From positions 1 through 18,827 of the forward strand of contig JNEM01010869.1 of assembly GCA_000697335.1 (NCBI GenBank): a stretch of 18,827 nucleotides of DNA, given 5' to 3'. The position numbers were made by a program, and so were the translations under genes. The notes beneath the pieces were generated by a model. That model searched no databases. It saw only the letters and a program-made list of their open reading frames with translations, and was not told the DNA's origin. This document shows positions 1 to 11,032 of the stretch, in pieces. Origin of the DNA: Conidiobolus incongruus B7586. Its lineage: Eukaryota > Entomophthoromycota > Entomophthoromycetes > Entomophthorales > Conidiobolaceae. Numbering within the stretch: position 1 is the stretch's first letter; each line of letters starts with the position of its first letter.

Positions 1-1560
1 TTTTAAAAATAGATATATATAATTTTAGTTCATTTAAAAATTTTATATTATAAAAGTTATAAAAAAGATAAATAAATAAAACTAAAGAAATAATTCATTA
101 TAATTGAATTTTTATATAATTAATAAAGAATATTTATTTCCAGAAAAAAATTTTTATAATATAAAATAAAATAATGATATAAATAAAAGTATATGTTTAT
201 ATATTCAATAACCTATTAATAATATAATATAGATAAATTACCTTGAAAAAATTCATAAAATTAACTTTATAATTATTAGTGGATTAAAAAATAAACCTTT
301 TTATCAATGAGTTACTATATTAATATATAATAAATTTAAAGATCTAAATAAATTTTCAATTAGCTAAATAAATTAAAATATTTTTTTAATATAACTATAT
401 AGTTTATAAATCAAAAGTTTAAATTAAAATAAATGAAATTATTTTATAATTATTATATTATTAACATTAGACTTTCTCCGTATATAATTCTACTATCTTT
501 TTAATATATATTAATTATTTTATTTTAATTATTAATAATATATATATTCTTTATGAATTATCATTCACCTTGGTAATTTTAGTTAATTTCTTTGGAAACA
601 TCATATTAAGATATATTTTCATAATAGTATTAATAAATAATAATTAAAAGAAACATCTTTAACTGAATTTTTAGCTGGTAAGGTTGTATTTTTATTCAAA
701 CTATATATAATATCTATAAAGATTCATTTTCAATTTTATCGATCCCAATGAATTTTAAAATATTATATTTGTAATATAGTAGATGGAGTACTTTTATTTA
801 ATCTAAGATAAAACTTGATAATTGGATTATATGTATTAATAGATTTAAATATATTTGTATTAGGAAATAAGTTTATATATTATTAAATATAGTTTAATAT
901 ATTTTTAAAATAATTTTATTAGAAATAATAAACTATTTAATAAGTTTTTAATTAGTCTCCAAACAAAATATCTAATTAACCAATTTAATTTCCAAAATAT
1001 TTGAAATTCTTATCGGATAAAAAACATGAATATAATTATTATACTTTATCATTGTAATTTATTTCTAATAAGTAAAAAATAAATAATAAAACTATAAAAA
1101 AATAAAATATTTAAATCATATAAAAAATACCACATTAAATGAATAAAAATTTAATTTGGAAAATTTTGAAAAATATCAAATTTATAAATATTTCATTTAA
1201 AAGTTAATGATTCAATTCAATCTCTTTAATTATGTCTCATATATGCTATTTTACTTTAATAGTAAATAAATCAAGAATTTAACAGTAACTCCTATTTAAC
1301 TAAATCAAAATTCAGAATATATACATTAAATAAATTATAATTAAAATATGACTAATAATCTATTGAAAAAACAATTCAATTTAAATCTCATATAGATGAT
1401 TTTTTGATAAAAAATAACAAATTTTTGTCTAAATAAATTAATTATGCAACTTTGTCACATACAATCATTCTAAAGATGATTTAATAATATTCTGACCTAA
1501 TATCTATCTCCTAAATCTGTTCTTACCAAGATTATTTCATTCTGTATCAGTGTCAACTTT
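1..1560. other. AT-rich intergenic stretch, no gene seen
   Basis: This stretch is extremely AT-rich, made of short A/T runs with frequent stops in all frames. I see no coding-like segment, RNA gene signature or organised repeat in it. It ends where the base composition rises at about 1560. Confidence 0.7.
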
Positions 1561-1569
1561 TTATTTAAG

Positions 1570-3020
1570 GTACACCACGACGAGATAGAATGTAACATCC
1601 CATAGGTTAGGTCAGAGATATGAGAAGTCTTCCTAATTTGATTCAAAATGGGGTAATGGTTTGGCATGCTAGGTATGGTGGTGAGCTCGCTGGGTCTGTG
1701 GGCTGTGAGTTAAAAATTGCTCCTTACACTCATAAAGAGAATGGTGAATTATATTTCTATGAGTATTTCAATTTTAGAATATTTAAAGAGAAAATCCGGT
1801 GCTGTAGTTATGCCACTAGTAATCTTAAAGAACAGTTGTTGAATTGATGAATTAATGTGTGTTTAGATGCCTAACACTACTCTGCCGTTCAATTAGTTGC
1901 CAATGCTGCTGATTATCTTGCTATTAGTGGGTGTTTGGTACGAATTGGGTCATGGGATAGCAAATGGCAGGCAATTATAAACAAATCAAAAATAGTTAAA
2001 AACCAATCTTTGTGTAGGGAATATGTGTCAATCCTCAATTTCAACTGCTTCCTATCACTTCTATGACCTGAAGCTCATGTCGAACTGGATCAAACGACCC
2101 TCAACGATCGATTATTCAAACCCGACTGCATATCATCTTCGCTGTAATTTGGCATAGTCTCACCCTAAGTGTATTAGGTTATTTAATCATCATTCTTAAC
2201 CTTGACATTTTCATATTCCGCCACACATTTTGGAAATTACCTTTGAGGGACATTATTGGAGTTGTAGGGATTAACAACGATAGTCAGGGGCTCTTCCAAG
2301 AATTGCCAAATTTTAGCACAATTTTAAAGGTGAATAATTATATTATGAATTGATACAATATGACATCGTGGTTAAGTACATTACTCACACCGTCAGAATC
2401 TCAAATCCCTACCAATTCAACTATTGGCTACTGCATCAAATTGGGCAACTTGCTAAACTCGAGTGAATCGTGTGTCTCCCTTCCTACCTCGCAATGAGCG
2501 ACCCGTCATCGTGCTACTATTCCTTATCACAAGAATTTCTGATACTGAAGGGATGTCTCCTAATCATTACAATGGTCGATCTTATGTGAAAAAATGCTAA
2601 ACTCAGAGGGGATGTGACCACCACGAGATATACAGCTTGATTGGCAGCTTCCCAACGGATCACAGGCATCACTTCACTAAGTTCAATATTAATAACGAAA
2701 CTATTCCGATATCACATCCTTAATTTATCTAGAAGGTTATTTAGAAAATTTGGTGTGAGTGAATAATTTTGGAACCGATTAATACATTATTAACTAGTTA
2801 TATTAGTTAAAGTTGCTCAACTACTCCTCTGCTGGAGTTAGATCCTCTTTGGCATACTGATATGAACTCAAACCTTGCTAGCGTACACTATGTCACTGTT
2901 CATAGCACTGCTCTTTCTCAACGCTCTTCTGACATTCATATCGGACAATTACTACACCCTCAAGGTAGTCATTCAACACTGATTTCCGAAAGTTCATGTA
3001 ACTACAATGGATGTTAGAGA
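1570..3020 (+). pseudogene. Unidentified decayed coding-like block
   Basis: This block stands out from its AT-rich flanks by distinctly higher GC. One plus-strand frame (positions divisible by 3 as first codon base) carries most of the protein-like text. The longest open piece is 1620-1847 (75 codons, including GVMVWHARYGGEL and KENGELYFYEYF). Further pieces in the same frame include one around 1900-2060 (ADYLAISGCLVRIGSWDSKW), one around 2465-2720 (HEIYSLIGSFPTDHRHHF) and one around 2820-3015 (PLLELDPLWHTDMNSNLASV). The frame is interrupted many times, so this is not a working gene as it stands. I do not recognise the family. It could be a decayed host gene, a relic of a mobile element or an old insertion. 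The evidence for past coding is composition and frame persistence only, so confidence is modest and the boundaries are approximate. Confidence 0.4.
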
Positions 3021-3179
3021 TTTAACGTATTTACATTAGATTGTAGGCATTACTAATTTACTTTTGATGTGGTGCTATAGCCAGTACACTTTCTATTTTA
3101 ATTGGTTATAAATAATAATAAAATTATGATAAAAAATTGATTAAATTGAAAATTTAAAATTGTTGAAATTGAATTAAAA

Positions 3180-3185
3180 TTTATT
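3180..3185 (-). promoter_or_regulatory. Possible polyadenylation signal of the Clf1 gene
   Basis: The minus strand reads AATAAA about 42 nt past the stop codon of the Crooked-neck/Clf1 gene, a usual place for a polyadenylation signal. In sequence this AT-rich the hexamer is common by chance, so position is the only support. Confidence 0.3.
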
Positions 3186-3226
3186 AAAAATAGTTTTAAT
3201 ATGCTAATAATATAAAAAACTACAAC

Positions 3227-5348
3227 TTAGCTCTCACCATCTTGACTGGTGGTATTCTGACCTTCCTGCTCTTGCTTCTTTTTATGCGCCAAAGCAGCTT
3301 GCAAAAACTTGTTAACTTTAGTAGTCGGCTGATCGTCTGGGAAAATATACTCGTAATACTCTTCTGTCTCGCCAGTTTCGATGCCATTCGTCTCCACGGG
3401 TCTTCTCTTCTTCACAATCTTGGGGAATTTGTCCTCAACATCGCGTAATGAGTCCTTGGTACCGTGAACTTGTTCCATTCCCTTCCAAGCGTCAAGTAAA
3501 GCTACGCGCTCTTCCGATAATTTGGCAAGTTTGAGACGATTGTAACCCTCTTGGAAAATTTCTCGAGCGTTGTTTACCCCGTTCTCATCGTTAGCGGCGA
3601 CTAGTTCGAATTGAGCGAAACTAATCCAGACTTTGACATGATTCGTCTTATTCAAAAGTTTGTGATAAAGTTTCCTTGCGTTCGAGAATTCTTTGAGATC
3701 GATTTCGAAGTCTATATAAGCTTTCCAAAGGAGTTCGGGTCTGTCCAGCTGAGGCATTTCTGTAGCCATTTGGAATATGGCTCTGCAGCGTGGGTAATCT
3801 TCAAGGGCTTTTTCCAGTTCTGCAAATTTGATCCATGCTAGACAGTTGAAGGGATCAAATAATAAGTATTTGGTGTATAGCGTGCGAACGCGGTCGAATT
3901 CGCGCAGTTGCAGTTCGAGATCGATGTAGCCTTTGAACAATTTTTCTTTGGGGCATTTGCCAATGGAGATACCGAGGGTTTTGCGTGCAGCTGTTAGATT
4001 CATTTGACGAATTTCAAAGTGGGCATAGTTAAGCCATACTTTCGCGAATGTGAACTGTTGGTGGGGAATTATGTCTAGACATGCTTTGTAGACAGCTCGA
4101 GTTCTGTCAATATCAGCTGCGACAGTTTCTTCGAACACAGCATAGTTGAGCCAGAGGTAGATGTAACGACGCCAAAAACGTTTCTCGGCAACTGGTGGTT
4201 TTTGAGCGATAGCACGTTCGTAAACATCTCGAATACGATCGATGTCACCCAAATTTTCTTCAAGACGGATGAAATCGAACCATGTATCGTACTGATGAGG
4301 ATTTTGTTCAAGTTCTTCTTCGTATTGAATACGACGTCTAGTAGCTACTACATTGGTAATGTTGTCACTATCGCCATACTGCTTCTCAAACTGAGTGTAT
4401 TGTTTATATAATGATTCTGCCTTGGATTTTGGCAATCTTTCTAAAGCATATTTATAAATAACTCTAGCTCTCTCATACTCTTTCATCCTGCATTCGAACT
4501 TAGCGTAAGCAATGTAAATTTTCTGATCAATCATATCGTCTCCGAAAAATTCAACGGCATTAGCAAAAATCTGTCTCACTCTCTCCAAATTGTTGTGATC
4601 TTCCTCGAATTTGGCCCACTTGAGCCAATTCTTGGGATCTGGATGACATTGGACAAACCTCTGATAAATTTTTCTAGCATTTTCAACTTCGTTGTACCTC
4701 AATTCCAATTTGATATAACTTAACCACGCTGTTTCATCGGGCTTCCACGCCATCCAACGTTCGAAAATCTGACGAGCCCCATTGACATTCTCTAGCATTT
4801 CTTCCATGTGGACATACTTGTACCAGAATTGGTCCACGCGTGGCAAGATTGTGACGGTTTGGTCCAATAAGTTACGTGCGAGATTAATATTCTTATTCTT
4901 GAGCTCCATTTCGATATATTTCAAACGAATTGTAACATTTCTTTCGTCAGCTTCTAAAGCTCGCATATAGATACTTCTTGCTCTAAATTGAAATGTTTTA
5001 GTATCGTCAAACACCCAACTTTGAAATAATTTTTACCTTCTAAGTTCGCCTTGATTCTCCTCCCACTGAGCATATCTCAACCATGACCCAATATTCAATC
5101 TATTTTTCCTAATGCTGTTCTCGAAGCCCGTCCTCTTCATTAGTTGGTAATCTGCCAACTCCTCAGGATCGTTTATCTTTTGGACGGGGGCTTTTGGAAT
5201 AGCTTCCTGTCTCTCCCTTGCTTCGCGTAAAATTTGCTCAGCGGTAATCTGAATTTCTGCTGCGTATTTGTTTTTAATCTATAATTAAGTTAGGAATTAG
5301 TTTTGAAATAATATTTAAAAATGGTCTCACTTTAGCTTGATTTGACAT
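3227..5348 (-). CDS. CLF1: Crooked-neck/Clf1/Syf3 HAT-repeat pre-mRNA splicing factor, three exons
   Basis: A nuclear scaffold protein of the Prp19-associated (NTC) complex, needed for spliceosome assembly and activation. Spliced from three exons (5348-5331, 5278-5037, 4982-3227), it gives 671 residues, close to yeast Clf1 and human CRNKL1 (both near 690). Exons 1-2 supply the conserved N-terminus: MSNQAK joined to IKNKYAAEIQITAEQILREA, then FENSIRKNR and WLRYAQWEENQGELRR. The rest is a run of roughly fifteen half-a-TPR (HAT) repeats with the W..Y..E and ARxIYxRA signatures (for example ARKIYQRFVQCHP and RVRQIFANAVEFFGDD). The tail has a basic KKRRP (about 611-615), the family's EEYYEYIFPDD motif (about 627-637) and a charged low-complexity end. 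The ATG inside intron 2 (at 5014) is not the true start: the reading frame from it is intron until 4982. Family identity is sure; the exact start at 5348 is strongly supported by homology of both upstream exons. Confidence 0.95.
4983..5036 (-). other. Clf1 intron 2 (54 bp)
   Basis: Donor GTAAAA and acceptor TTTAG, with an ACTAAAA branch-like site shortly before the acceptor. Removal joins AG to A as the Arg codon of ELRRARSIYMRAL, which matches the conserved first HAT repeat of the family. Confidence 0.93.
5279..5330 (-). other. Clf1 intron 1 (52 bp)
   Basis: Donor GTGAGA and acceptor ATTATAG, with a CCTAAC branch-like site upstream of the acceptor. It splits the leader MSNQAK from IKNKYAAEIQITAEQ in phase 0, reproducing the family's KxKNK..AEIQITAEQ start. 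Confidence 0.88.
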
Positions 5349-8186
5349 ATTGAAATTAACTTTATAAATTAAAAATATGATAATTTAAAGAATGAATAGG
5401 AATAAGTGAAAGAACTAAAAAATATATTCCCAAAAATTTAACACTAAAATATTTTATAAATCTTATAATTATTGTTTTTAAATTGTTCAGTTATGATATT
5501 TGGTTGGTTATTGTATTTGAATTAATTTAATAAGTGGGTATCAAGAATTCAAATTTATAAAAAATTTATGAGTTTTAATATTTATGGGATTAATGTAATG
5601 AGTAATTTCAAGATTTTTGAAATTTAAATGCTCCTCAAATTATTAAGTTATTAAAATTGGATTTGTAATAAGAGTATTATTTCCATACTTTGATAATCAA
5701 TGATAATATTTATAATTTCAGTACAATTTGTTTTTTGAAATCTTAATTTTTTATAAAAGTATTAATAATATTTATTTTCCATTACATTATTTTTATTTTA
5801 ATTTTAATGACAAACAGTTTAAATTTTCTTTTACTCAATTCAAGTTTTTTAATTATATTTTTTATTTTTCAATTGCAAATAAATTTAATCTTTACAGAAT
5901 TACTGAATCAATTAGTCGCCATAATTCTAATTAAAGCCCCAATATTTTGAAATATATCATCAGCAAGTGTTTTGACAAAATAATAAGCGAGTGATGAACA
6001 ATACATCAATGTGTTACTATCTGAAAAATTACGATAATTTTAGTTTATCAGATAATGTATATGAACAATATTTTTTTTCTAATGATTTAATGATCATTTT
6101 TTATGATAAAAGCATTGAAACTACCTTCTTAAATGCATTGGCATAGTATATTAAATACTCTATTATAGTTTAAATGAGCGATAAACCTATTTTGTATTAA
6201 TAATATAATAATTTGATATTGATTTGAACATTTCACCCTATTTTAAAAAATAATATAGCGACAAAATGATTAAGAAAATGTGAAAAAACATTTTGGATGA
6301 TAGGTGAGCTCTCTCAAATTTGACAGTAATCAATTTTTTTTAAATTTTTGTGGAATGTGATAGATTCAAACCAATATGAAATAATGTTAACCAAGTAGTT
6401 AAAATCATTATAATGATATTATATATAATACTTTCTATGATACTTCAAAGCTTGTTATATTATTCGGATGAAAATAGATTTTAGTGTTGCATTACTTTAC
6501 GAACTTCCCAAACGTAAATATAGGAATTAGAAATTGACAGTTAGGGAGAAGATTGAACAGCGGAAAATAGATCTTGTAGTATTCAGAATAAGGTATGAAA
6601 AATTTTAAATGGATTGAATAAGAAGATTATATTCAATTTTATAGCTCAAAAACATATATATCTTTGAATTTTACCCTATCAATTTAATATTAGCTTGATT
6701 TTATTCAAAATATTTGGATAGAAATGTTGAATATGTTTTCAAACAGCTTCAAATTACGTTAATTTAATCAAATTAAAATATATCTATCCATTTTAGCGAA
6801 TTTTATAATAAATTAACTATATAATATTCACAATTTAAAACCATAAATAATTTATATGTAATTTCATACGATTATGCCATAGATTAATATCATGAGCTTT
6901 GAAATGAAAGAATAATTAAAAATTGAACAACTTAGATATATATGTACATGATATCCTTTATTATTTCATGGAGAATTGAATGAGAAAGAGTATATCAAAC
7001 TATTCTATTCGGATATCAGTACTTGTAAAAAATTTTACAAAAGCTAAGTTTGCCTATTAATTAAGATAAACACTATCCAAACTTTGATAAATTGCCACTT
7101 TAGATATTATATATTTTATTCAGTTCATCTAATAAATATGTATATAAAAATATTTACTAAATATTTTTGATTAACTATCGTTATTGAAACAATTGATTAA
7201 ATATACTATCAGAACAAAGATTCAAAATTATTATACAAAAAATGTTGATGTAAATATTACTATATCAAAAATAATGGTTATTCATTTCGTAAACATACTG
7301 AAAAATTACTCAAAATTATTAGTTAATCAACTTATCCTCAAAATATTGATTGCTATAAATTTAAATATTCACTGCATTGAAAAATGTAATAATCTCTAGT
7401 TTGATATTTTTATAAATTTAATGGCAATATATAATAATGAGTTATAACTTTTGCTCCAATATTTTTTACAGAATATTTCATATTCGAAAAAATATTTAAT
7501 TAGACTTCAAATCTAATTTAAAAATTCTTTAATTAGGATTGATATTTATTATCATCACTATACAAATTCATTTCAATTTGTTATTAAATATTCAAATTAA
7601 TATATGAATTCTATTTATTAACTTCAAACATTGTATATAATCCTTTATTTTACACTAATATAGTATCAAAATATATTTTCAAATTTAAAAGGATTAATAA
7701 TATCAATTGGATTGAACTAATCAATGTTAAACTATTCAAAATATTATTATTAAAAATTCTATTAATAAAATTAAGGTAATTTGATTGATTGGTAATTATA
7801 TTAAATGATCTTTATTAAAATTCATTTGTCAGGTATAAACAATATTAATAAATAGGTTTTATTTGAATTAAAATATTTTTTGAAACCTAATCAATAAAAC
7901 GATATATCCTCACATAATAATTGATAACAATACATACGATTATTAAATTATCTATATATCTAATATTAAAAAATAATAATAAAATTCTTTTATTAATGTT
8001 ACTAATAAATTTTGAAACATTGAAATCAATAAGAACATTGAAATCACTTTAACCTAATTATCAAATCATTTAAATTTTGACAAATTGTGCTAAATATGAT
8101 GATGTCATATATTCAAATTGTACCATATAAATATCTCGTAATTCCATAGTCTAATTTATTGCAACAAGTGTTATATATTAACAAAG
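5349..8186. other. AT-rich intergenic region between divergent Clf1 and SSADH genes
   Basis: About 2.8 kb lies between two genes that point away from each other, so promoters of both must be here. I can name no TATA box or factor site with confidence, because TA-rich words occur everywhere. Open frames at 5728-5934 and 7184-7399 are made almost wholly of F, I, N, K, Y and L codons and show no domain; I take them as chance frames. Confidence 0.6.
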
Positions 8187-9906
8187 ATGCTAAGCAATAT
8201 CAACAAACCATTAATAACTCAAGCTAGGAGACTGTTATCAAGACAATTCTCCCAGTTAATTCAAACTAACAAATTATTTAAAACTGATAATGATAATAAT
8301 GGGAAGTGGTTCAAAGTCGACAGTATTATAATTCTCAGTGTTCAATGATATTATTATTATTAATACTGAATTTAGATCCTGCTACTCTAGAAAATCTTGG
8401 TTATGTCCAAGATTGTAACGTTAAGGATTTACAGGAGTCTATTGACGTAGCTCACAAGACATTTCACGATTCCGAGTGGACAAAATGGACACCACAAGTA
8501 ATGTCACAAATTTCCAAATTTCATTTGATATTAATATGTTTAATAGCAACGTAGTAATACTCTTCAGAAATTTTACGAATTGGTATTGAAGAATGAGGAA
8601 GAATTGGCCAAGTTATGTACTTTAGAAAATGGCAAAGTAAATAGAATTGAATATTTTTTGGAATTTCTATTAACCTTCAGAATTTTAGTGTTTAACAGAA
8701 GTAAAATAATAATTTTAACAATTCATTATAAAAAATAATACTAATATTGATTAGTCTAAAGGTGAAGTGAAATATGCTGCCTCATTCCTAACCTGGTTCG
8801 CTTCGGAAGCGGTACGAACCTACGGAGATGTAATTCCGTCTCCTTCGCCAATCCACCGTCTCATAACGATTAAGCAACCCGTGGGCGTGGTGGGAATCAT
8901 CACACCTTGGAATTTTCCAATAGCAATGATCACTCGCAAACTGGGGGCTGCACTCGCCGCAGGCTGTACCACAGTAATCAAACCGGCAGCAGAAACTCCA
9001 TTGTCTGCGTTAGCACTCCAAAGGTTGGCTCTCGAAGCAGGATTTCCGGAGGGAACTGTCAATATTGTGACAACACACAGTAACACTAAAGAAATTGGCA
9101 AGGAAATGTGTCTCAATCCAAAAATTTCGAAAATTTCATTCACGGGATCAACTGCTGTGGGTAAACTTTTAATGGCTGATGCCGGAAGCACTGTCAAGAA
9201 GGTCTCAATGGAACTTGGGGGTAATGCACCGTTCATAGTGTTCGACGATGCAGATATCGACAATGCTGTCGATGGCGCCATGGCTACGAAGTTTAGAAAC
9301 TCTGGCCAGACTTGTGTGTCAGCCAACCGCTTTATCGTGCACGTTAAAGTCCATGATCAATTTATCGAGAGATTGGCTATGCGCATGGAGAATAATCTCA
9401 AGGTGGGTAATGGTTTGGACGAAGGTGTGAATGTAGGCCCCCTCATCAACCAGAAGGGTATGGAAAAAGTATTGCGTCATATCCAAAATGCCCAATCCCT
9501 AGGCGCTAAACTGATCATTGGTGGCAATCGCATCGGCACTGAAGGCACATTCATTGAGCCCACACTGTTGACCAATCTCAACACGTCAATGGACATCCAC
9601 TGTGAAGAGACATTTGGTCCCGTTGTCGGAGTAACCAAATTCCAAGAGGAGTCCGAAGCTATTCAACTAGCCAACAATACGGAATTCGGCCTTGCTTCCT
9701 ACTTCTTCAGTAAAGACATTGACCGCATCTGGCGCGTCGCAGAACAATTGCAATCCGGAATGGTCGGTGTCAATACTGGCGTCATCTCATTCTCCTGTAT
9801 TCCTTTTGGAGGTATCAAGCAGTCCGGAGTCGGAGTCGAAGGCTCGAAATATGGAATTGATGAGTATTTAAATAAGAAATTCATTAGTATGGGAGTGTAT
9901 AGTTAG
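8187..9906 (+). CDS. UGA2: Mitochondrial NAD(P)+-dependent succinate-semialdehyde dehydrogenase, five exons
   Basis: Oxidises succinate semialdehyde to succinate, the last step of the GABA shunt. Exons 8187-8322, 8376-8497, 8547-8636, 8689-8700 and 8755-9906 give 503 residues, typical for the family. The N-terminus (MLSNINKPLITQARRLLSRQ) lacks acidic residues and is Arg-rich, a plausible mitochondrial presequence. Visible motifs: GKWFKVDNPAT at the start of the ALDH fold; TPWNFP with the catalytic Asn near 173; the KPAAETP cofactor loop; SFTGSTAVGK (248-257); MELGGN with the general base Glu near 273; RNSGQTCVSANRF with the nucleophile Cys near 307; CEETFGPV; and PFGGIKQSG near the end. Arg at -6 from the Cys and Arg in AMITRK match the carboxylate-binding arginines described for human SSADH, which favours SSADH over other ALDHs. 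The second loop Cys of human SSADH (TCVC) is Ser here. The ATG at 8187 is the first that opens a presequence-like frame into exon 1. Confidence 0.93.
8323..8375 (+). other. SSADH intron 1 (53 bp)
   Basis: Donor GTATTA and acceptor TTTAG, with ATACTGA as a possible branch site. Removal joins A to AT as Asn, giving GKWFKVDNPATLENLG, which matches the conserved strand and NPAT motif at the start of ALDH proteins. Confidence 0.9.
8498..8546 (+). other. SSADH intron 2 (49 bp)
   Basis: Donor GTAATG and acceptor TTTAATAG, phase 0. Removal gives WTPQQRSNTLQKFYELVLKN, matching the conserved helix of the family (ERS..L.K.YELV..N). Confidence 0.9.
8637..8688 (+). other. SSADH intron 3 (52 bp)
   Basis: Donor GTAAAT after the TLENGK codons and acceptor ATTTTAG, phase 0. 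Its size matches the other introns only if the following 12-nt exon is real. Confidence 0.82.
8689..8700 (+). other. SSADH micro-exon 4 (12 nt, encodes CLTE)
   Basis: Twelve bases between a TTTTAG acceptor and a GTAAAA donor encode Cys-Leu-Thr-Glu in phase 0. They restore exactly the four residues expected between ENGK and the KGEV segment (PLxE in relatives, for example PLKE in human SSADH). Skipping it would delete four conserved positions. The Pro-to-Cys change at the first position is unusual. Confidence 0.82.
8701..8754 (+). other. SSADH intron 4 (54 bp)
   Basis: Donor GTAAAA and acceptor GATTAG, with a good branch-like TACTAAT about ten bases before the acceptor. Exon 5 opens with SKGEVKYAASFL in phase 0. 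Confidence 0.88.
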
Positions 9907-10083
9907 AATAATTGAAGAATTTTTTGGGATTGACATCCAGCATCAAATCTAATCTCAAAAATTCATTTTGAGTCAGATATTCAATATTTCAACTTCAATA
10001 CCTCAATTATATCGATAACATTGATTTCCCTATATTTCCATTTCTCCTAATTCGATTTTCATAATTTTTACGATTTCCAAATC

Positions 10084-10089
10084 AATAAA
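10084..10089 (+). promoter_or_regulatory. Possible polyadenylation signal of the SSADH gene
   Basis: AATAAA about 180 nt past the SSADH stop. The word is frequent by chance at this base composition, so the call is weak. Confidence 0.25.
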
Positions 10090-10321
10090 TCAATCTTCAT
10101 TTATAATTCAAATATCACTATCCATTAACTATTAGTAATTGGTTATTTTAAACCCTAATTAAATTGGAATAGTATTGGATTTGTTAAAGACAGAATTTTG
10201 ATTAGATATAATAATAATTTGAAAAATTTAGATTATTTGAAGTAATTGATATTAAATTGTAAAAGTGAAATTATTTAAATGGTCATTTCCTTTAAAATCA
10301 GTATAAAACTCCAATTACACT

Positions 10322-10341
10322 TATAATAATAATAATAATAT
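10322..10341. repeat. Short (AAT)n microsatellite
   Basis: A run of about six AAT/ATA units in the intergenic region downstream of the SSADH gene. Confidence 0.75.
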
Positions 10342-10584
10342 AATTTTTATTTCAATCAAATGAAAAAATTTTGATATATTTAAATTTGAGAGATTATTTT
10401 TTTAAATCATACTTAAGAAAATTCTACGTAAATCTATCATAATTCGTAGATTGACAAAATTTGAAAAGGTATATCAATTACAACGATCAAAAAAATTCCA
10501 AATAATGATATTCTTTAATTATGAAATTTGATTCAATTAAAAAGGATTATCAAATAATTTTAAATTGTTGATAATTTAATTGTA

Positions 10585-10611
10585 ATATTATTATTATTAT
10601 TATTATTATTA
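10585..10611. repeat. (ATT)n microsatellite
   Basis: About nine tandem ATT units. Together with the AAT run some 250 bases upstream it forms an opposed pair that could base-pair in RNA, though both are simple-sequence repeats and probably unrelated. Confidence 0.85.
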
Positions 10612-11032
10612 GATCATATTAAATTTTAATAAAGTGAATATAATATAATTAAATAACAAATATTATATTAACTACGCATTTCAAATTTCACCTACTATAT
10701 AATATCTCCTACTCTAAAAAATTTAACTCAATATAACTAAAGGAGTTCACAATAGCTAAAATATTATTAATTTTTAAAGATCAACTAATAAAATCAATTT
10801 GTTATAAAATCAAAAGTACGATCAATTTAGGTGAATTTCCAAATTGAGTTAATTATCAAATTGGTGTAAACAATGGAGCTAAGTTTATACAACGTATTCA
10901 ATCGAGTATTAATAGGTATGGTAAGCGTCTAGTGAGATGTTTCCATCTTAAAGACAGTTGAATCTAAGAAGCTCGAAAGATTTTAGCTTGGAGTTCCTGC
11001 TTAGTCTTTTTTGATTTTAGTCTTATTACTAA

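Larger units (their letters stand above)
9907..11032. other. AT-rich intergenic region with trinucleotide runs
   Basis: No coding-like segment. It holds two short AAT/ATT runs, listed separately. The last 150 bases before 11033 are somewhat richer in GC and presumably carry the promoter and leader of the LPMO-like gene, but I see no site I can name. Confidence 0.6.

Noticed and set aside
5728-5934. 68-codon plus-strand open frame
   Set aside because: Almost entirely F, I, N, Y, K and L codons, as expected from AT-rich DNA by chance; no domain, no signal and no matching composition shift.
7184-7399. 71-codon plus-strand open frame
   Set aside because: Same low-complexity I/N/K-rich composition and no recognisable motif; no rise in GC as seen over the real genes.
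8637-8754. A single 118-bp SSADH intron without the micro-exon
   Set aside because: It would delete four conserved residues (PLxE) and be twice the size of every other intron, whereas the micro-exon has proper splice sites on both sides and restores the residues in frame.
8820-9326. 168-codon minus-strand open frame
   Set aside because: Lies wholly antisense to the SSADH catalytic domain, whose sense frame is strongly conserved; explained by codon choice on the sense strand.
10322-10611. Opposed AAT and ATT runs as terminal inverted repeats of an element
   Set aside because: Both are simple trinucleotide repeats; there is no target-site duplication and nothing transposon-like between them.
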